Notes: a model not told the origin generated them from the letters alone. A stretch of DNA of 56,045 nt from Succinatimonas sp. UBA6849 (GCA_002449335.1 DKDL01000002.1:93607-149651); one strand, 5' to 3'. Shown: positions 1 to 8,456, numbered from the stretch's first letter. Numbers and translations are program-made.

Positions 1-863
1 TTTCTAGTTATTTTTGGCTTTTTCTCATCAAAAAGATCAGATTTAGAAATTAGCTTTAATGTTGCTGTTGCCATTGCAATATTTAACAAACAGAACAATC
101 TAATTCCATATTCAGCTGTTGGAACTTTACATATAAATGCTAAAGCATCATCTAAATGCCCCTGGCAGAGTGCAATGTAATTCTCTACCATGCTCTTATA
201 TTCAGAATTTACAACTTTTGGTAAGAAGCTTACGTTGCGTTTTTTGTCTTCTACTCTATCCTTTAAGATATTTGTAAGTTGAAGACCTTCTCCAAAGCTT
301 ACGGATAAAATCATCAGAGCATGTTTATCGATGGTATGGTTGTACTCACAGAATAAAGCCGCAAGTAATTCCCCAACTACACCAGCAACGTAGTAGCAGT
401 ACTTATCCACATCATCGACATCTTTAATTTCAAGCCCCTGTAAAGATTGAGCCATACCATAGCTTAGGATGGATACTCCTTTAGATAAGATCATCTGAAC
501 TTTTCTTGGAAAAGAGCGCGTTCTAGTAATTACTCCCTGCATATCCTTAATAAGTTCAAATTCAGTGGTTTTAGCTCCTTTTTGAACTAAATCAACGGCC
601 TGTTTGTGCAAAGATAGCAACTGCATATCATCAGAAAATTCATTTGAACAGAACTGAGCAAAAGAAACTAACCAAGCAATTTTCTGCTTTGTAGAAGCAA
701 TAGGATCATCTTCAACAGTATCTGCTATTCTGCATAACAAGTAAGCATTTGATATGTAATCTATAAGTGATTCAGGCAACATTGGAATAGTTAAAGCAAA
801 TGTTCTTGAAACATTTTTTAAATGTTCCTGCTGTTTTTCAAAGTCAATTTGAGTCTGCTGCAT
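1..863 (-). CDS. Squalene/phytoene synthase family protein (3' end cut by window edge)
   Basis: The reading frame is open from an ATG at 863 to the window start, giving 287 residues without a stop, so the C-terminus is missing. Residues 18-30 (VSRTFALTIPMLP), the first Asp-rich motif RIADTVEDD (45-53), YCYYVAGVVGELL (155-167) and the second Asp-rich block GLQLTNILKDRVED (193-206) appear in the order known for head-to-head prenyl synthases (squalene, presqualene or phytoene synthase). These enzymes join two farnesyl- or geranylgeranyl-diphosphates using Mg2+ bound by the Asp motifs. The product cannot be told from sequence; the motifs read closer to squalene synthase. No other isoprenoid gene is visible. 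A GTG at 875 is an alternative start; the ribosome binding site is weak for both. Confidence 0.85.
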   Translation of the reverse strand, partial: MQQTQIDFEKQQEHLKNVSRTFALTIPMLPESLIDYISNAYLLCRIADTVEDDPIASTKQKIAWLVSFAQFCSNEFSDDMQLLSLHKQAVDLVQKGAKTTEFELIKDMQGVITRTRSFPRKVQMILSKGVSILSYGMAQSLQGLEIKDVDDVDKYCYYVAGVVGELLAALFCEYNHTIDKHALMILSVSFGEGLQLTNILKDRVEDKKRNVSFLPKVVNSEYKSMVENYIALCQGHLDDALAFICKVPTAEYGIRLFCLLNIAMATATLKLISKSDLFDEKKPKITR

Positions 864-905
864 TTTTAAAGTCACTTATATTGATTTCTGATGATGTATA
901 CTTGC

Positions 906-921
906 ACCATTATACAATGGT
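906..921. promoter_or_regulatory. Inverted repeat with -10 box between divergent genes
   Basis: ACCATT-ATAC-AATGGT is a perfect 6-bp-arm inverted repeat in the short gap between the prenyl synthase gene and the thioesterase gene. On the minus strand it contains TATAAT (915-910), a good -10 box for the prenyl synthase gene. It may be an operator, but that is inference. Confidence 0.35.
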
Positions 922-946
922 AGCAAAGAATTTTATGGGACTAAGT

Positions 947-1459
947 ATGAAAGAAAATACTGAAAAAAGAGTTCACCCTCCTGTGGGTAACCTCTTATTA
1001 AGAACCCTTGCAATGCCAGGTGATACCAATCCTGCAGGAGACATTTTTGGTGGTTGGATTATGTCTCAGATGGATATATCTGGTGCTATTTTAGCTAGAG
1101 AAATAGCTAACGGGCGTGTGGTAACAGCTGCTGTCGAAGGCATGTCTTTTTTAAAACCAGTAAGCGTAGGTGATGTGGTTTGTTGCTATGGTAAATGCAT
1201 TCATGTAGGACACACTTCATTAAAAATTCATCTAGAAATTTGGGTAAAAAAGCTGATTGAAAGTGAAACCAATGAGCATGCTGAAAGACATTTAGTTACA
1301 GAAGCAAACTATACATACGTGGCTGTAGACAAGAACAAGAGACCAAGACCTTTGCCAAAGACAGCCCCTATTGTTGCTGAGAAAGGAATTGATGCTGCCT
1401 CAGTTGGATTAAATCCTGACGGAACCGTCAAAGACGGTGACTTTGAGGAGTTTGAATAA
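947..1459 (+). CDS. yciA: YciA-type acyl-CoA thioesterase
   Basis: A 170-residue single hot-dog domain protein that hydrolyses acyl-CoA thioesters in the cytoplasm. LRTLAMPGDTNPAGDIFGGW (residues 18-37), SQMDISGAILA and VGDVVCCY match the E. coli YciA pattern closely. The start at 947 is chosen because homology begins there and GGGA lies 6-8 bases upstream; the frame is open further upstream to 800, but that would overlap the divergent gene. Compared with the roughly 130-residue E. coli protein, there is an extra C-terminal tail of about 35 residues ending in an acidic stretch (DGDFEEFE). It is divergent from the prenyl synthase gene and convergent with the TetR gene. Confidence 0.88.
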   Translation: MKENTEKRVHPPVGNLLLRTLAMPGDTNPAGDIFGGWIMSQMDISGAILAREIANGRVVTAAVEGMSFLKPVSVGDVVCCYGKCIHVGHTSLKIHLEIWVKKLIESETNEHAERHLVTEANYTYVAVDKNKRPRPLPKTAPIVAEKGIDAASVGLNPDGTVKDGDFEEFE

Positions 1460-1467
1460 AGTCACCA

Positions 1468-1512
1468 AATGCAGTATTACCTTTAGAGTCTTAAATTAAG
1501 GTGTACTGCATT
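1468..1512. terminator. Hairpin between convergent genes
   Basis: AATGCAGTA (1468-1476) pairs perfectly with TACTGCATT (1504-1512), with an inner CCTT/AAGG helix. It lies between the convergent thioesterase and TetR genes and touches the TetR stop codon. There is no strong U-run directly after it on either strand, so it is a possible bidirectional terminator only. Confidence 0.4.
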
Positions 1513-2158
1513 ACATCTTTTTGCTTAAAGCATCCTTAGTTATGTGACTAATAGTTTCCATTTCTAAGTCCACGTAAAAAGCAAAATTCTTCTTAATTTC
1601 ATCAGCAAGATTCATTCTTGTCTGATGCATATAGCCTACAAAAAACACACCTAAATGCTCAACTGCAGCAGATATATCTAGATTTGTAGGAAGCTGCTTT
1701 TTAGCAATTGCATTCTTTAAAATCATTGCAAAACATTCATGTCTTTGAGCATTTTTTTCTAAAAACTTATCTCTTAAAGACTGGTTTCCAGAAGAGCCAT
1801 TCATGATAGCAATCATCATAGACATGAAAGGAGAGTTCATGAACTTAATATTCTGATCTTCAACAATTCCGCCTAACCAGGATTTGAATTTTCCTAATGG
1901 ATCAGGCTCGTTGACGTCACTAGCTTCATTTAATAGATTTAAAGAGAATTGATCTTGCTCTAATGAATCAATTAAACACAGCAATAACTCTTCTTTATTT
2001 TCAAAATGCCAGTATATAGCTCCTCTAGTTACTCCGGCATATTTTGCAATATCAGATAAGCTTGTTCTTTCAAAACCGCGTCGTGAAAATAACCTTTGAG
2101 CACTTGCTAGGATGTTCTTTTTAGTTTCCAAAGAGTCATCATGAGTTCTTCTAGGCAT
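1511..2158 (-). CDS. acrR: TetR/AcrR family repressor of the adjacent efflux operon
   Basis: A 215-residue TetR-family regulator. The N-terminal helix-turn-helix is clear: TSLSDIAKYAGVTRGAIYWHF (residues 32-52 region), nearly identical in spacing to E. coli AcrR; the remaining part is the variable ligand-binding domain. The start at 2158 is preferred over the upstream in-frame codon at 2233 because AGGAC lies 6 bases before it and because family homology starts at MPRRT. It is transcribed divergently from the acrA/acrB homologues, and palindromic sites lie on both sides of the intergenic region, so it probably represses both itself and the pump until a hydrophobic ligand binds. The symbol reflects family and context; the ligand is unknown. 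Confidence 0.85.
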   Translation of the reverse strand: MPRRTHDDSLETKKNILASAQRLFSRRGFERTSLSDIAKYAGVTRGAIYWHFENKEELLLCLIDSLEQDQFSLNLLNEASDVNEPDPLGKFKSWLGGIVEDQNIKFMNSPFMSMMIAIMNGSSGNQSLRDKFLEKNAQRHECFAMILKNAIAKKQLPTNLDISAAVEHLGVFFVGYMHQTRMNLADEIKKNFAFYVDLEMETISHITKDALSKKM

Positions 2159-2182
2159 AACTTGTCCTGTATTCGATTTCAA

Positions 2183-2201
2183 ACATACATACAAGTATGT
2201 T
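2183..2201. promoter_or_regulatory. Probable AcrR-type operator, repressor-proximal
   Basis: ACATACATACAAGTATGTT contains the inverted repeat AACATAC/GTATGTT (2182-2188 and 2195-2201). It lies 25 bp upstream of the repressor start. The CATAC half-site recurs at the second site near 2381, and E. coli AcrR is known to bind a similar TACATACA-rich palindrome. Autoregulation is inferred. Confidence 0.6.
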
Positions 2202-2380
2202 ATTACAAAACAGTGAATAGTAAAACACAACAACAGAAAAAAATATCGTTCTTAATTATCAGGTATTAAAAAAACGCTAAAATCCCTTAAAAAAGCTACT
2301 TATACATCACATTATTTTGGTACTATGGTAAAAGTAGCTACCAATTGAAAAATAAAAGGTCCTAAATTCACTCAAATAAA

Positions 2381-2411
2381 CATACATCGATGTATGAACA
2401 TACATACAAAT
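2381..2411. promoter_or_regulatory. Probable AcrR-type operator, pump-proximal
   Basis: CATACATCGATGTATG (2381-2396) is a perfect 16-bp palindrome followed by a further CATACATAC half-site (2399-2407). It sits about 10 bp upstream of the candidate -35 box of the efflux operon and shares the CATAC half-site with the repressor-proximal site. Confidence 0.65.
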
Positions 2412-2635
2412 ATCGAAAAATTGCCCATTACACGGAACGGTCTTTTATATGATAATGAGCAGTTGCTCACATTCTGGCGGAGTTAAATTTTAGGACAAAC
2501 TACAGAAGCTATCTAACAGAGATTTCATAGATAGTAAACGCATATAAATATGGTCACCTATAAGACACAAAGACTGTATTGAAAAGCGTTCAGAGCGACA
2601 CAGAATTTTCAATGTAGATACAAAGATTTTAATAT

Positions 2636-2649
2636 TTCGATGCATCGAA
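2636..2649 (+). promoter_or_regulatory. Palindrome touching the acrA ribosome binding site
   Basis: TTCGATGCATCGAA is a perfect 14-bp palindrome whose last bases are part of the Shine-Dalgarno stretch GAAGGA (2647-2652) of the acrA homologue. As RNA it could form a 5-bp stem with a TGCA loop and partly mask the site; as DNA it could be another protein site. Confidence 0.4.
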
Positions 2650-2660
2650 GGAACCACTAA

Positions 2661-3818
2661 ATGTCATTGTTTAAATCTAACAAATATATCCTTTCAACAG
2701 TTGCTGTTGCATCTGTTCTAATGCTATCAGCTTGTGGCGAACAGCCTCAACAACAGCATGGTGCTATGCCAGTAGACGTATTTACTGTGAAGACTGAAAA
2801 CGTTCCAGTAATTTCTCATCTAACCGGTAGAGCAACTCCAACTCGTAAAGCTGAAGTTAGACCACAGGTAACAGGTATTCTTCAGAAGAGACTGTTTACC
2901 GAAGGTTCAACTGTACAGCAGGGTCAGCAGTTATATCAGATCGATCCTTCTGTATATGAGGCTAATGTAAAGAGTGCTGAGGCAAGTCTTGCAAGTGCTA
3001 AAGCAAACTTACACACCACTCAGCTAAGAGCAGAAAGATATACTCGCCTATTAGAGCAGAAAGCTGTAAGTAAGCAGGATTACGATGATGCTCAGGCTTC
3101 ATTCTTAAGTGCAAAGGCAGCTGTAAGATCAGCTGAAGCTGCATTAAGCAAGGCTAACATCGATTTAGCATACACTAAGGTATATGCTCCAATTTCTGGC
3201 ACTATCAACCGTTCAAATGTAACTGAAGGTGCTTTAGTTGCAGCAGGTCAGGCAACTCCTCTGACCACCATTCAGCAGATGGATCCTATGTATGTTGACT
3301 TAGGTCAGAGCGCTGAAGATCATCTTGCATTAAAGAAGAACCTAACCGAAGGCAAGTTATTAAACGATGGCAAAGCTAAAGTTGAGCTTTACTTCTCAGA
3401 TGGTTCTAAGTACTCACAGGAAGGTACCATTGAGTTTGCCGAGGTTAGTGTTGATGAAACCACTGGCATGGTTAACTTAAGAGCTATCGTTCCAAACCCA
3501 GATGGTGTTCTATTACCGGGTATCTTCTTAAGAGGTGACATTTATCAGGGTGTATTACCAAACGCTCCTGTTGTAATTGCAAGTGGCGTACAAAGAGAGG
3601 CTAACGGTATTACCTACGTTTATATCATCGATGACAAGGGTACAGTTGCTAGACGTAACGTAAAGTTAAGCTACGAGTATGACAAGTACTTTGTTATCAC
3701 TGACGGCATCAAAGTTGGTGATAAGGTTATTACCAGCAACGTACAAAAGATCCGTGAAGGCGTACCTGTAGTTCCAATAGATCCAAATGCAAAACAACAG
3801 GCACCTGCTTCTAAGTAA
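2661..3818 (+). CDS. acrA: RND efflux periplasmic adaptor (membrane fusion) lipoprotein, AcrA-like
   Basis: A 385-residue lipoprotein. The N-terminus has a charged start, a hydrophobic stretch and lipobox LSAC with Cys25, so it is probably lipidated and anchored to the inner membrane. Next come the HlyD-type barrel-sandwich halves (TGRATPTRKAEVRPQVTG near residue 55 and VYAPISGTINRSNV near 173), a coiled-coil alpha-hairpin rich in Ala/Lys between them (about 100-165), and the beta-barrel and membrane-proximal domains. It bridges the inner membrane pump and an outer membrane channel. It is followed after 18 bp by the pump gene, in one operon, probably under the divergent TetR repressor. No TolC-type channel gene is nearby. 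Confidence 0.92.
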   Translation: MSLFKSNKYILSTVAVASVLMLSACGEQPQQQHGAMPVDVFTVKTENVPVISHLTGRATPTRKAEVRPQVTGILQKRLFTEGSTVQQGQQLYQIDPSVYEANVKSAEASLASAKANLHTTQLRAERYTRLLEQKAVSKQDYDDAQASFLSAKAAVRSAEAALSKANIDLAYTKVYAPISGTINRSNVTEGALVAAGQATPLTTIQQMDPMYVDLGQSAEDHLALKKNLTEGKLLNDGKAKVELYFSDGSKYSQEGTIEFAEVSVDETTGMVNLRAIVPNPDGVLLPGIFLRGDIYQGVLPNAPVVIASGVQREANGITYVYIIDDKGTVARRNVKLSYEYDKYFVITDGIKVGDKVITSNVQKIREGVPVVPIDPNAKQQAPASK

Positions 3819-3836
3819 TAACGAGGAATGTAAATA

Positions 3837-6800
3837 ATGGCTCGCTTTTTTATTAATCGTCCAATTTTTGCTTGGGTGATTGCGATCTGTATCATGCTGG
3901 CAGGTGTGTTCTCTGTAACCACACTACCAGTTTCACAATATCCTACAATTGCACCTCCATCAGTATCAATTGAGGCTTCATACCCAGGTGCTGACGCTGC
4001 AACTGTAGAAAGATCTGTAACCCAGATCATCGAACAGAACATGACTGGTCTTGACGGCTACATGTACATGAGCTCTACTTCAGACTCATACGGTAACGCA
4101 AGAATCGTTATCACTTTTGAGCCAGGTACCAATGCAGATATTGCACAGGTTCAGGTTCAGAACAAGATGCAGCAGACACAGTCTCAGTTACCTACAACTG
4201 TTCAGCAAAACGGTGTTGACGTATCTAAGTCTACTGACGCTTTCCTTTTAGTCGCAGGTCTTGTAACCAAGGATGATCAGCATACTTCTGATGACTTGTC
4301 TGATTACATTGAGTCAAACTTAAAAGAGCCTTTAGCTCGTGTTAAAGGTGTAGGTTCTCTACAGGTTTTCGGTGCTAAGTACGCAATGCGTATTTGGGTT
4401 GATCCAAAAAAACTAGCAAATTACTCACTATCAGCAGGTGAAGTTTTAGCTGCAATCCAGGCTCAGAACGCTCAGGTTACCTACGGTTCATTAGGTGGTA
4501 CACCTGCAATTCCAGGTCAGATGTATGCTTATACCATTACCGGTCAGAAGCGTTTGGAAAACGCTGAACAGTTCCAAAACATTCTTTTAAGAGTTAACCA
4601 AGACGGTACAAAAGTATACTTAAAAGATATTGGTACTGTTGAGTTAGGTTCAGAGTACTACAGTGCTCATGCTACCTATAATGGAAGACCTTGTTCTGGT
4701 TTGGCTGTAAGACTGTCATCTGGTGCTAACGCATTGGATACAGCAAAGAGAGTTAAAGCTGAAATCGACAAGTTAAAGCCTTACTTCCCTGAGTGGATTG
4801 AAGCTACATACCCATACGATACAACAGAATTCATTCAGGTTTCTATCAACGAAGTAGTACATACACTGATCGAAGCTATTATTCTGGTTATCTTTATTAT
4901 GTACCTGTTCTTACAGAACTTTAGAGCTACATTGATCCCTTCAATTACAGTTCCTGTAGTTCTATTAGGTACATTCGCAATCATGCAGGTGTGCGGATTC
5001 TCTATAAATACCTTAACCATGTTCGGTTTGGTGTTAGCGATCGGTCTGTTAGTTGATGATGCGATCGTTGTTGTAGAAAACGTAGAACGTATTCTTCATG
5101 AAGAACCAAATTTAACACCTAAGCAGGCTACCATTAAGTCAATGGATGAAATTACTGGAGCTCTAATCGGTATTGCGTTAGTTCTATCAGCCGTATTCAT
5201 TCCTATGGCATTTTTCGGTGGTTCTACCGGTATTATTTACAGACAGTTCTCTATTACCATCGTATCTGCAATGGTTCTATCTGTTGCTATTGCGATTATT
5301 CTTACTCCTGCTCTTTGCGCAAGTATTCTGTTACCTCCAAACGCAAAGGAAGAGAAGAAGACATGGTTTACTGCTTTAAACAGCCGTTTTGATAAGATTT
5401 ATTCTCCAATCAGAAAGCTATTAACTTTATGGAACAATTTCTTTGCTTATATTTCAGAGAAATACCAGCAGAAAGTTAAGGTTATCGTAAAGAGAATTGG
5501 TCGTTATCTTGTTTACTATGTAGCAATCTGTGTTGCTTTAGTATTCTGCTTTACTAGAATTCCTACAGCTTTCTTACCTAGTGAAGACCAAGGTGTGTTA
5601 ATGACTATGGTTTCATTACCAGCAGGTTCTACTCTTGAGAAAACTGATAGCGTTCTAAATCAGGTAAGACAGTACTTTACTTCTGCAGAACAAGAAAACG
5701 TATTCAGTGTGATGACTGTATCTGGATTCTCATTTGCAGGTCAGGGTCAGAACGCTGGTATGGGCTTTATCAAGATGAAGGATTGGTCTGAAAGAACCAG
5801 AGCAGATCAGCATGCTGATGCAATTGCAAACCGTGCTTATATGCCTCTATTAGGTGGTATTAGAGATGGTTTAGCATTCGCTTTCAACATTCCTGCAATT
5901 CCTGAATTAGGTACAGCCAACGGTTTCGACTTATTCTTAGTTGACCAAGGTTCAGCAGGTCACGATGCTTTAATGAAGGTACGTAATCAGTACATCTATG
6001 CAGCATCTCAGTCTCCTCTGTTAACACAGGTTCGTGCTAACGGTATGGATGATACTCCACAGTTAAAGATCAACATTGACTATGAAAAAGCAATGTCATT
6101 AGGTCTTTCACCTACCGATATCAACAACACTTTCTCTGTTGCTTGGGGTTCTGCTTATGTAGATAACTTCATGGATAGAAACCGTGTTAAGAAGGTATAT
6201 GTTCAGGGTCAGGCAAAAGATCGTATGACAGAGAATGATCTGAAGAAGTGGTACGTAAAGAGCAACACTGGCAAAATGGTTCCTTTCAGTGCTTTCGTTA
6301 CCACAGAGTGGAGCTATGGTTCACCTCGTCTAGAGCGTTTCAACGGTTTAGGCGCAGTTGAAATCCAGGGTTCTGCAGCTCCAGGCGTATCATCAGGTCA
6401 GGCTATGAACGAGATGCAGAGAATTGCTGATGAAGTATTACCTGCAGGCTACGGTATTTCTTGGTACGGTGTGTCTTACCAAGAGCAGTTAGCTGGTGCA
6501 CAGGGTCCTATGCTTTACTTAGTATCTCTGTTAGTTGTGTTCTTATCACTTGCAGCTCTATATGAAAGCTGGTCAATTCCTTTTGCTGTTATGTTAGTGG
6601 TTCCATTAGGAATTATCGGTGCTATTTTAGCTGCTCTGATTACACAATACGTTCCTGTAAAGACCGTTCTTTCAAACGACGTTTATTTCCAGGTTGGTCT
6701 GTTAACCACAGTAGGTCTAGCTGCAAAGAATGCTATTCTGATTGTTGAGTTCGCAAAAGACCTGTATGACAGAGGCGAAAGATTAACAGAAGCTGTTATC

Positions 6801-7085
6801 CACGCTGCAAAGATCCGTTTCCGTCCTATCTTGATGACCTCTATGGCCTTCATCTTAGGTGTTACCCCTCTAGCTCTAAGCTCTGGTGCTGGTGCTGCTG
6901 GTCGTAACGAAATCGGTTTCTGCGTTATCGGTGGTATGTTAACTGCTACTGTATTAGCTATCTTCTATGTTCCTGTATTCTTCGTGTTAGTAATGAGATA
7001 CTTCACTAAGTATGTTTCAGCAGAAGAAAAGCAGAAGAAACTAGAAGAGCATGATAAAGATCTTAAAGAGCAGTTAAAGATCTAA
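3837..7085 (+). CDS. acrB: RND multidrug efflux pump, AcrB-like inner membrane transporter
   Basis: A 1082-residue proton-driven drug exporter of the HAE1 family. The proton-relay aspartates fall at D407 and D408 (LLVDDAIVVVENVER), the same numbering as in E. coli AcrB, and the relay lysine is K964 in GLAAKNAILIVEFAKDL. Twelve membrane helices and two large periplasmic loops are expected. The K964 offset versus K940 of E. coli comes mainly from a longer segment between the two transmembrane halves (residues about 503-550, rich in Lys and aromatic residues). It ends with a Lys/Glu-rich cytoplasmic tail. RBS is GAGGA before the ATG. A strong terminator follows, so the operon is acrA-acrB only. 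Confidence 0.95.
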   Translation: MARFFINRPIFAWVIAICIMLAGVFSVTTLPVSQYPTIAPPSVSIEASYPGADAATVERSVTQIIEQNMTGLDGYMYMSSTSDSYGNARIVITFEPGTNADIAQVQVQNKMQQTQSQLPTTVQQNGVDVSKSTDAFLLVAGLVTKDDQHTSDDLSDYIESNLKEPLARVKGVGSLQVFGAKYAMRIWVDPKKLANYSLSAGEVLAAIQAQNAQVTYGSLGGTPAIPGQMYAYTITGQKRLENAEQFQNILLRVNQDGTKVYLKDIGTVELGSEYYSAHATYNGRPCSGLAVRLSSGANALDTAKRVKAEIDKLKPYFPEWIEATYPYDTTEFIQVSINEVVHTLIEAIILVIFIMYLFLQNFRATLIPSITVPVVLLGTFAIMQVCGFSINTLTMFGLVLAIGLLVDDAIVVVENVERILHEEPNLTPKQATIKSMDEITGALIGIALVLSAVFIPMAFFGGSTGIIYRQFSITIVSAMVLSVAIAIILTPALCASILLPPNAKEEKKTWFTALNSRFDKIYSPIRKLLTLWNNFFAYISEKYQQKVKVIVKRIGRYLVYYVAICVALVFCFTRIPTAFLPSEDQGVLMTMVSLPAGSTLEKTDSVLNQVRQYFTSAEQENVFSVMTVSGFSFAGQGQNAGMGFIKMKDWSERTRADQHADAIANRAYMPLLGGIRDGLAFAFNIPAIPELGTANGFDLFLVDQGSAGHDALMKVRNQYIYAASQSPLLTQVRANGMDDTPQLKINIDYEKAMSLGLSPTDINNTFSVAWGSAYVDNFMDRNRVKKVYVQGQAKDRMTENDLKKWYVKSNTGKMVPFSAFVTTEWSYGSPRLERFNGLGAVEIQGSAAPGVSSGQAMNEMQRIADEVLPAGYGISWYGVSYQEQLAGAQGPMLYLVSLLVVFLSLAALYESWSIPFAVMLVVPLGIIGAILAALITQYVPVKTVLSNDVYFQVGLLTTVGLAAKNAILIVEFAKDLYDRGERLTEAVIHAAKIRFRPILMTSMAFILGVTPLALSSGAGAAGRNEIGFCVIGGMLTATVLAIFYVPVFFVLVMRYFTKYVSAEEKQKKLEEHDKDLKEQLKI

Positions 7086-7101
7086 TCTTTAACTTCTCAA
7101 T

Positions 7102-7134
7102 AAAAAAGGTAATCCATGCGGATTACCTTTTTTT
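7102..7134 (+). terminator. Rho-independent terminator of the efflux operon
   Basis: AAAAAAGGTAATCC and GGATTACCTTTTTTT form a long stem with the loop ATGC, directly followed by a T-run. It can act on both strands, so it may also help end the minus-strand gene that stops at 7186. Confidence 0.92.
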
Positions 7135-7185
7135 ATGCTTAAAATTTAAAAGCACAAGAGCAAATTCTTGTGTTCATATGAACAA

Positions 7186-8328
7186 TTACCCTAAAGTATT
7201 TAACAGTCCTTCATTGATATCATCTAAGAATGGACTGGTTGCAAATGGACCTTCTCGTAAGCAAGAGCCTAATAAAACAACATCATTTGTATCTTCACTC
7301 TTGGTAAAGACCTCAGGTAATAAAATACCCAAAGACTGAACATAAAGTGCATTGTTCAAATCACAATTGTTCAGCACTTTTCTGGTTCTCTTAATTGCTA
7401 GAGCCAATTCAAAAGCATCATGCTTGTTTATTGCATAATGGCGATCATTCATATTCTCTAAAGCAAATTTCTTTTTAAAAGATACGAAGTAGTACTTTTT
7501 ACCAAATAGTGGAATTGAGTTTAATGCTATCTGATTGATTAGAGATGATGACATCAAAGCCTCAGCCCACAGACTATCCATTAACAGAATGTAGCTGTCT
7601 GATGTGGTATCAAATACTTGGTAGTGTTCTCTTAAAATTAGGGGTCCAATTACAAGTGCATTCTGTTTACCTAACATTAAAAAGTCATCAGCAACTTCTC
7701 CTGACTCTAAAAGAGGAGATGACAGAGCATTTGCTAATTGCTTTTTCTTTAGAATGTTCTTTACATAAACAAATGATAATGAGTCATTTAAACCATCTGG
7801 AGCTGTAAGATCTTCAACATCAGTTGGACTTCTTAGAGCATTGTTAAACAGAGCTCTGTCAGATACTTTACCTACCAGTGAGTAGGTTGGCAGAATTACT
7901 GAATGGAACTCATAGTAAATACCATCACGTAAATTACTGTCTAAGTCATGTGATCTGGTATTGGCAAAAGCACTGTATAAAGATAGAGCATAACGTAAAG
8001 AATGATTTACCCTTACATTAGTTAATCTGCATAATCTATGTGAACTTGGGCTGAACAGTAGATAAATTTCATTGCCATCTACGATCTGTTTTTGGAAAGC
8101 ATTTTCTTCTAATAAAGACGATTTTACCCAATTGTCATGAAGTTTTTGATCTACAGCTAGGATGTAGTACTTTCCATCTTCACTTAAATATAGCTCCCAA
8201 CAATCAGATTCATCCTCCTTATCACCAATGGTTATGCCACAGGATAAGGTAAAACCATTTTCAAATATAGAATGCTCTTCTTCATCATTTAAAAGAAACT
8301 TGCTTTCATCAACTATAAAGTCCGCCAT
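7186..8328 (-). CDS. Hypothetical protein, no recognised family
   Basis: A 380-residue soluble-looking protein that I do not recognise. It has no signal peptide or membrane helix. It is rich in Leu, Asn, Asp and Ser and looks like a folded alpha/beta protein, for example ELYLSEDGKYYILAVDQKL (residues 46-64) and NALVIGPLILREHYQVFD. There are no clear catalytic motifs; few Cys residues. The start at 8328 is supported by a GCAGGCAG stretch just upstream. It stands alone between the efflux operon (convergent) and flavodoxin (divergent), and shares its upstream region with flavodoxin. Base composition and codon use resemble the neighbours, so it is probably a real resident gene, possibly lineage-restricted. 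Confidence 0.75.
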   Translation of the reverse strand: MADFIVDESKFLLNDEEEHSIFENGFTLSCGITIGDKEDESDCWELYLSEDGKYYILAVDQKLHDNWVKSSLLEENAFQKQIVDGNEIYLLFSPSSHRLCRLTNVRVNHSLRYALSLYSAFANTRSHDLDSNLRDGIYYEFHSVILPTYSLVGKVSDRALFNNALRSPTDVEDLTAPDGLNDSLSFVYVKNILKKKQLANALSSPLLESGEVADDFLMLGKQNALVIGPLILREHYQVFDTTSDSYILLMDSLWAEALMSSSLINQIALNSIPLFGKKYYFVSFKKKFALENMNDRHYAINKHDAFELALAIKRTRKVLNNCDLNNALYVQSLGILLPEVFTKSEDTNDVVLLGSCLREGPFATSPFLDDINEGLLNTLG

Positions 8329-8398
8329 AAAACTGCCTGCTTTTTATCTCTAAATTATCTATATGTGTATATTTTCCTATATTTGGATCTTGTATCAA

Positions 8399-8456
8399 AG
8401 AAAATTAAATAAACATGATAAAGGTTAGCAACTAGACAATGTACTTTTAATTTTCT
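8399..8456. promoter_or_regulatory. Long AT-rich inverted repeat upstream of flavodoxin
   Basis: AGAAAATTAAA (8399-8409) is an exact inverted copy of TTTAATTTTCT (8446-8456). The right arm ends 3 bp before a TATAAT box (8460-8465) that fits a flavodoxin promoter. It could be a binding site for an oxidative or iron regulator, but AT-rich repeats also occur by chance. Confidence 0.35.

Larger units (their letters stand above)
2159..2660. other. Regulatory region between acrR and acrA homologues
   Basis: This 502-bp gap holds no supported gene. It contains two CATAC-type palindromes (2183-2201 and 2381-2411), a candidate acrA promoter (-35 TTGCCC at 2421, 17-bp spacer, -10 TTATAT at 2444), and then a leader of about 200 bp with three stem-forming repeats: CTATCT/AGATAG (2509-2534), ATTGAAAA/TTTTCAAT (2578-2613) and TTCGATGCATCGAA (2636-2649), the last touching the ribosome binding site. 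Promoter assignment is by eye. Confidence 0.55.

Noticed and set aside
800..946. N-terminal extension of the thioesterase frame
   Set aside because: It would overlap the divergent prenyl synthase gene and adds residues unlike the YciA family; a good start with SD is at 947.
2449..2493. 14-codon open frame MIMSSCSHS... upstream of acrA
   Set aside because: Its ATG lies within the candidate -10 region, it has no Shine-Dalgarno, and it is too short to judge.
3671..4042. Antisense open frame over the acrA/acrB junction
   Set aside because: It overlaps two strongly conserved genes and has no independent support; the same applies to other antisense frames in this window.
7545..7808. Plus-strand open frame within the unrecognised 380-residue gene
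   Set aside because: Shadow of the longer frame on the opposite strand, with no SD and an unnatural composition.
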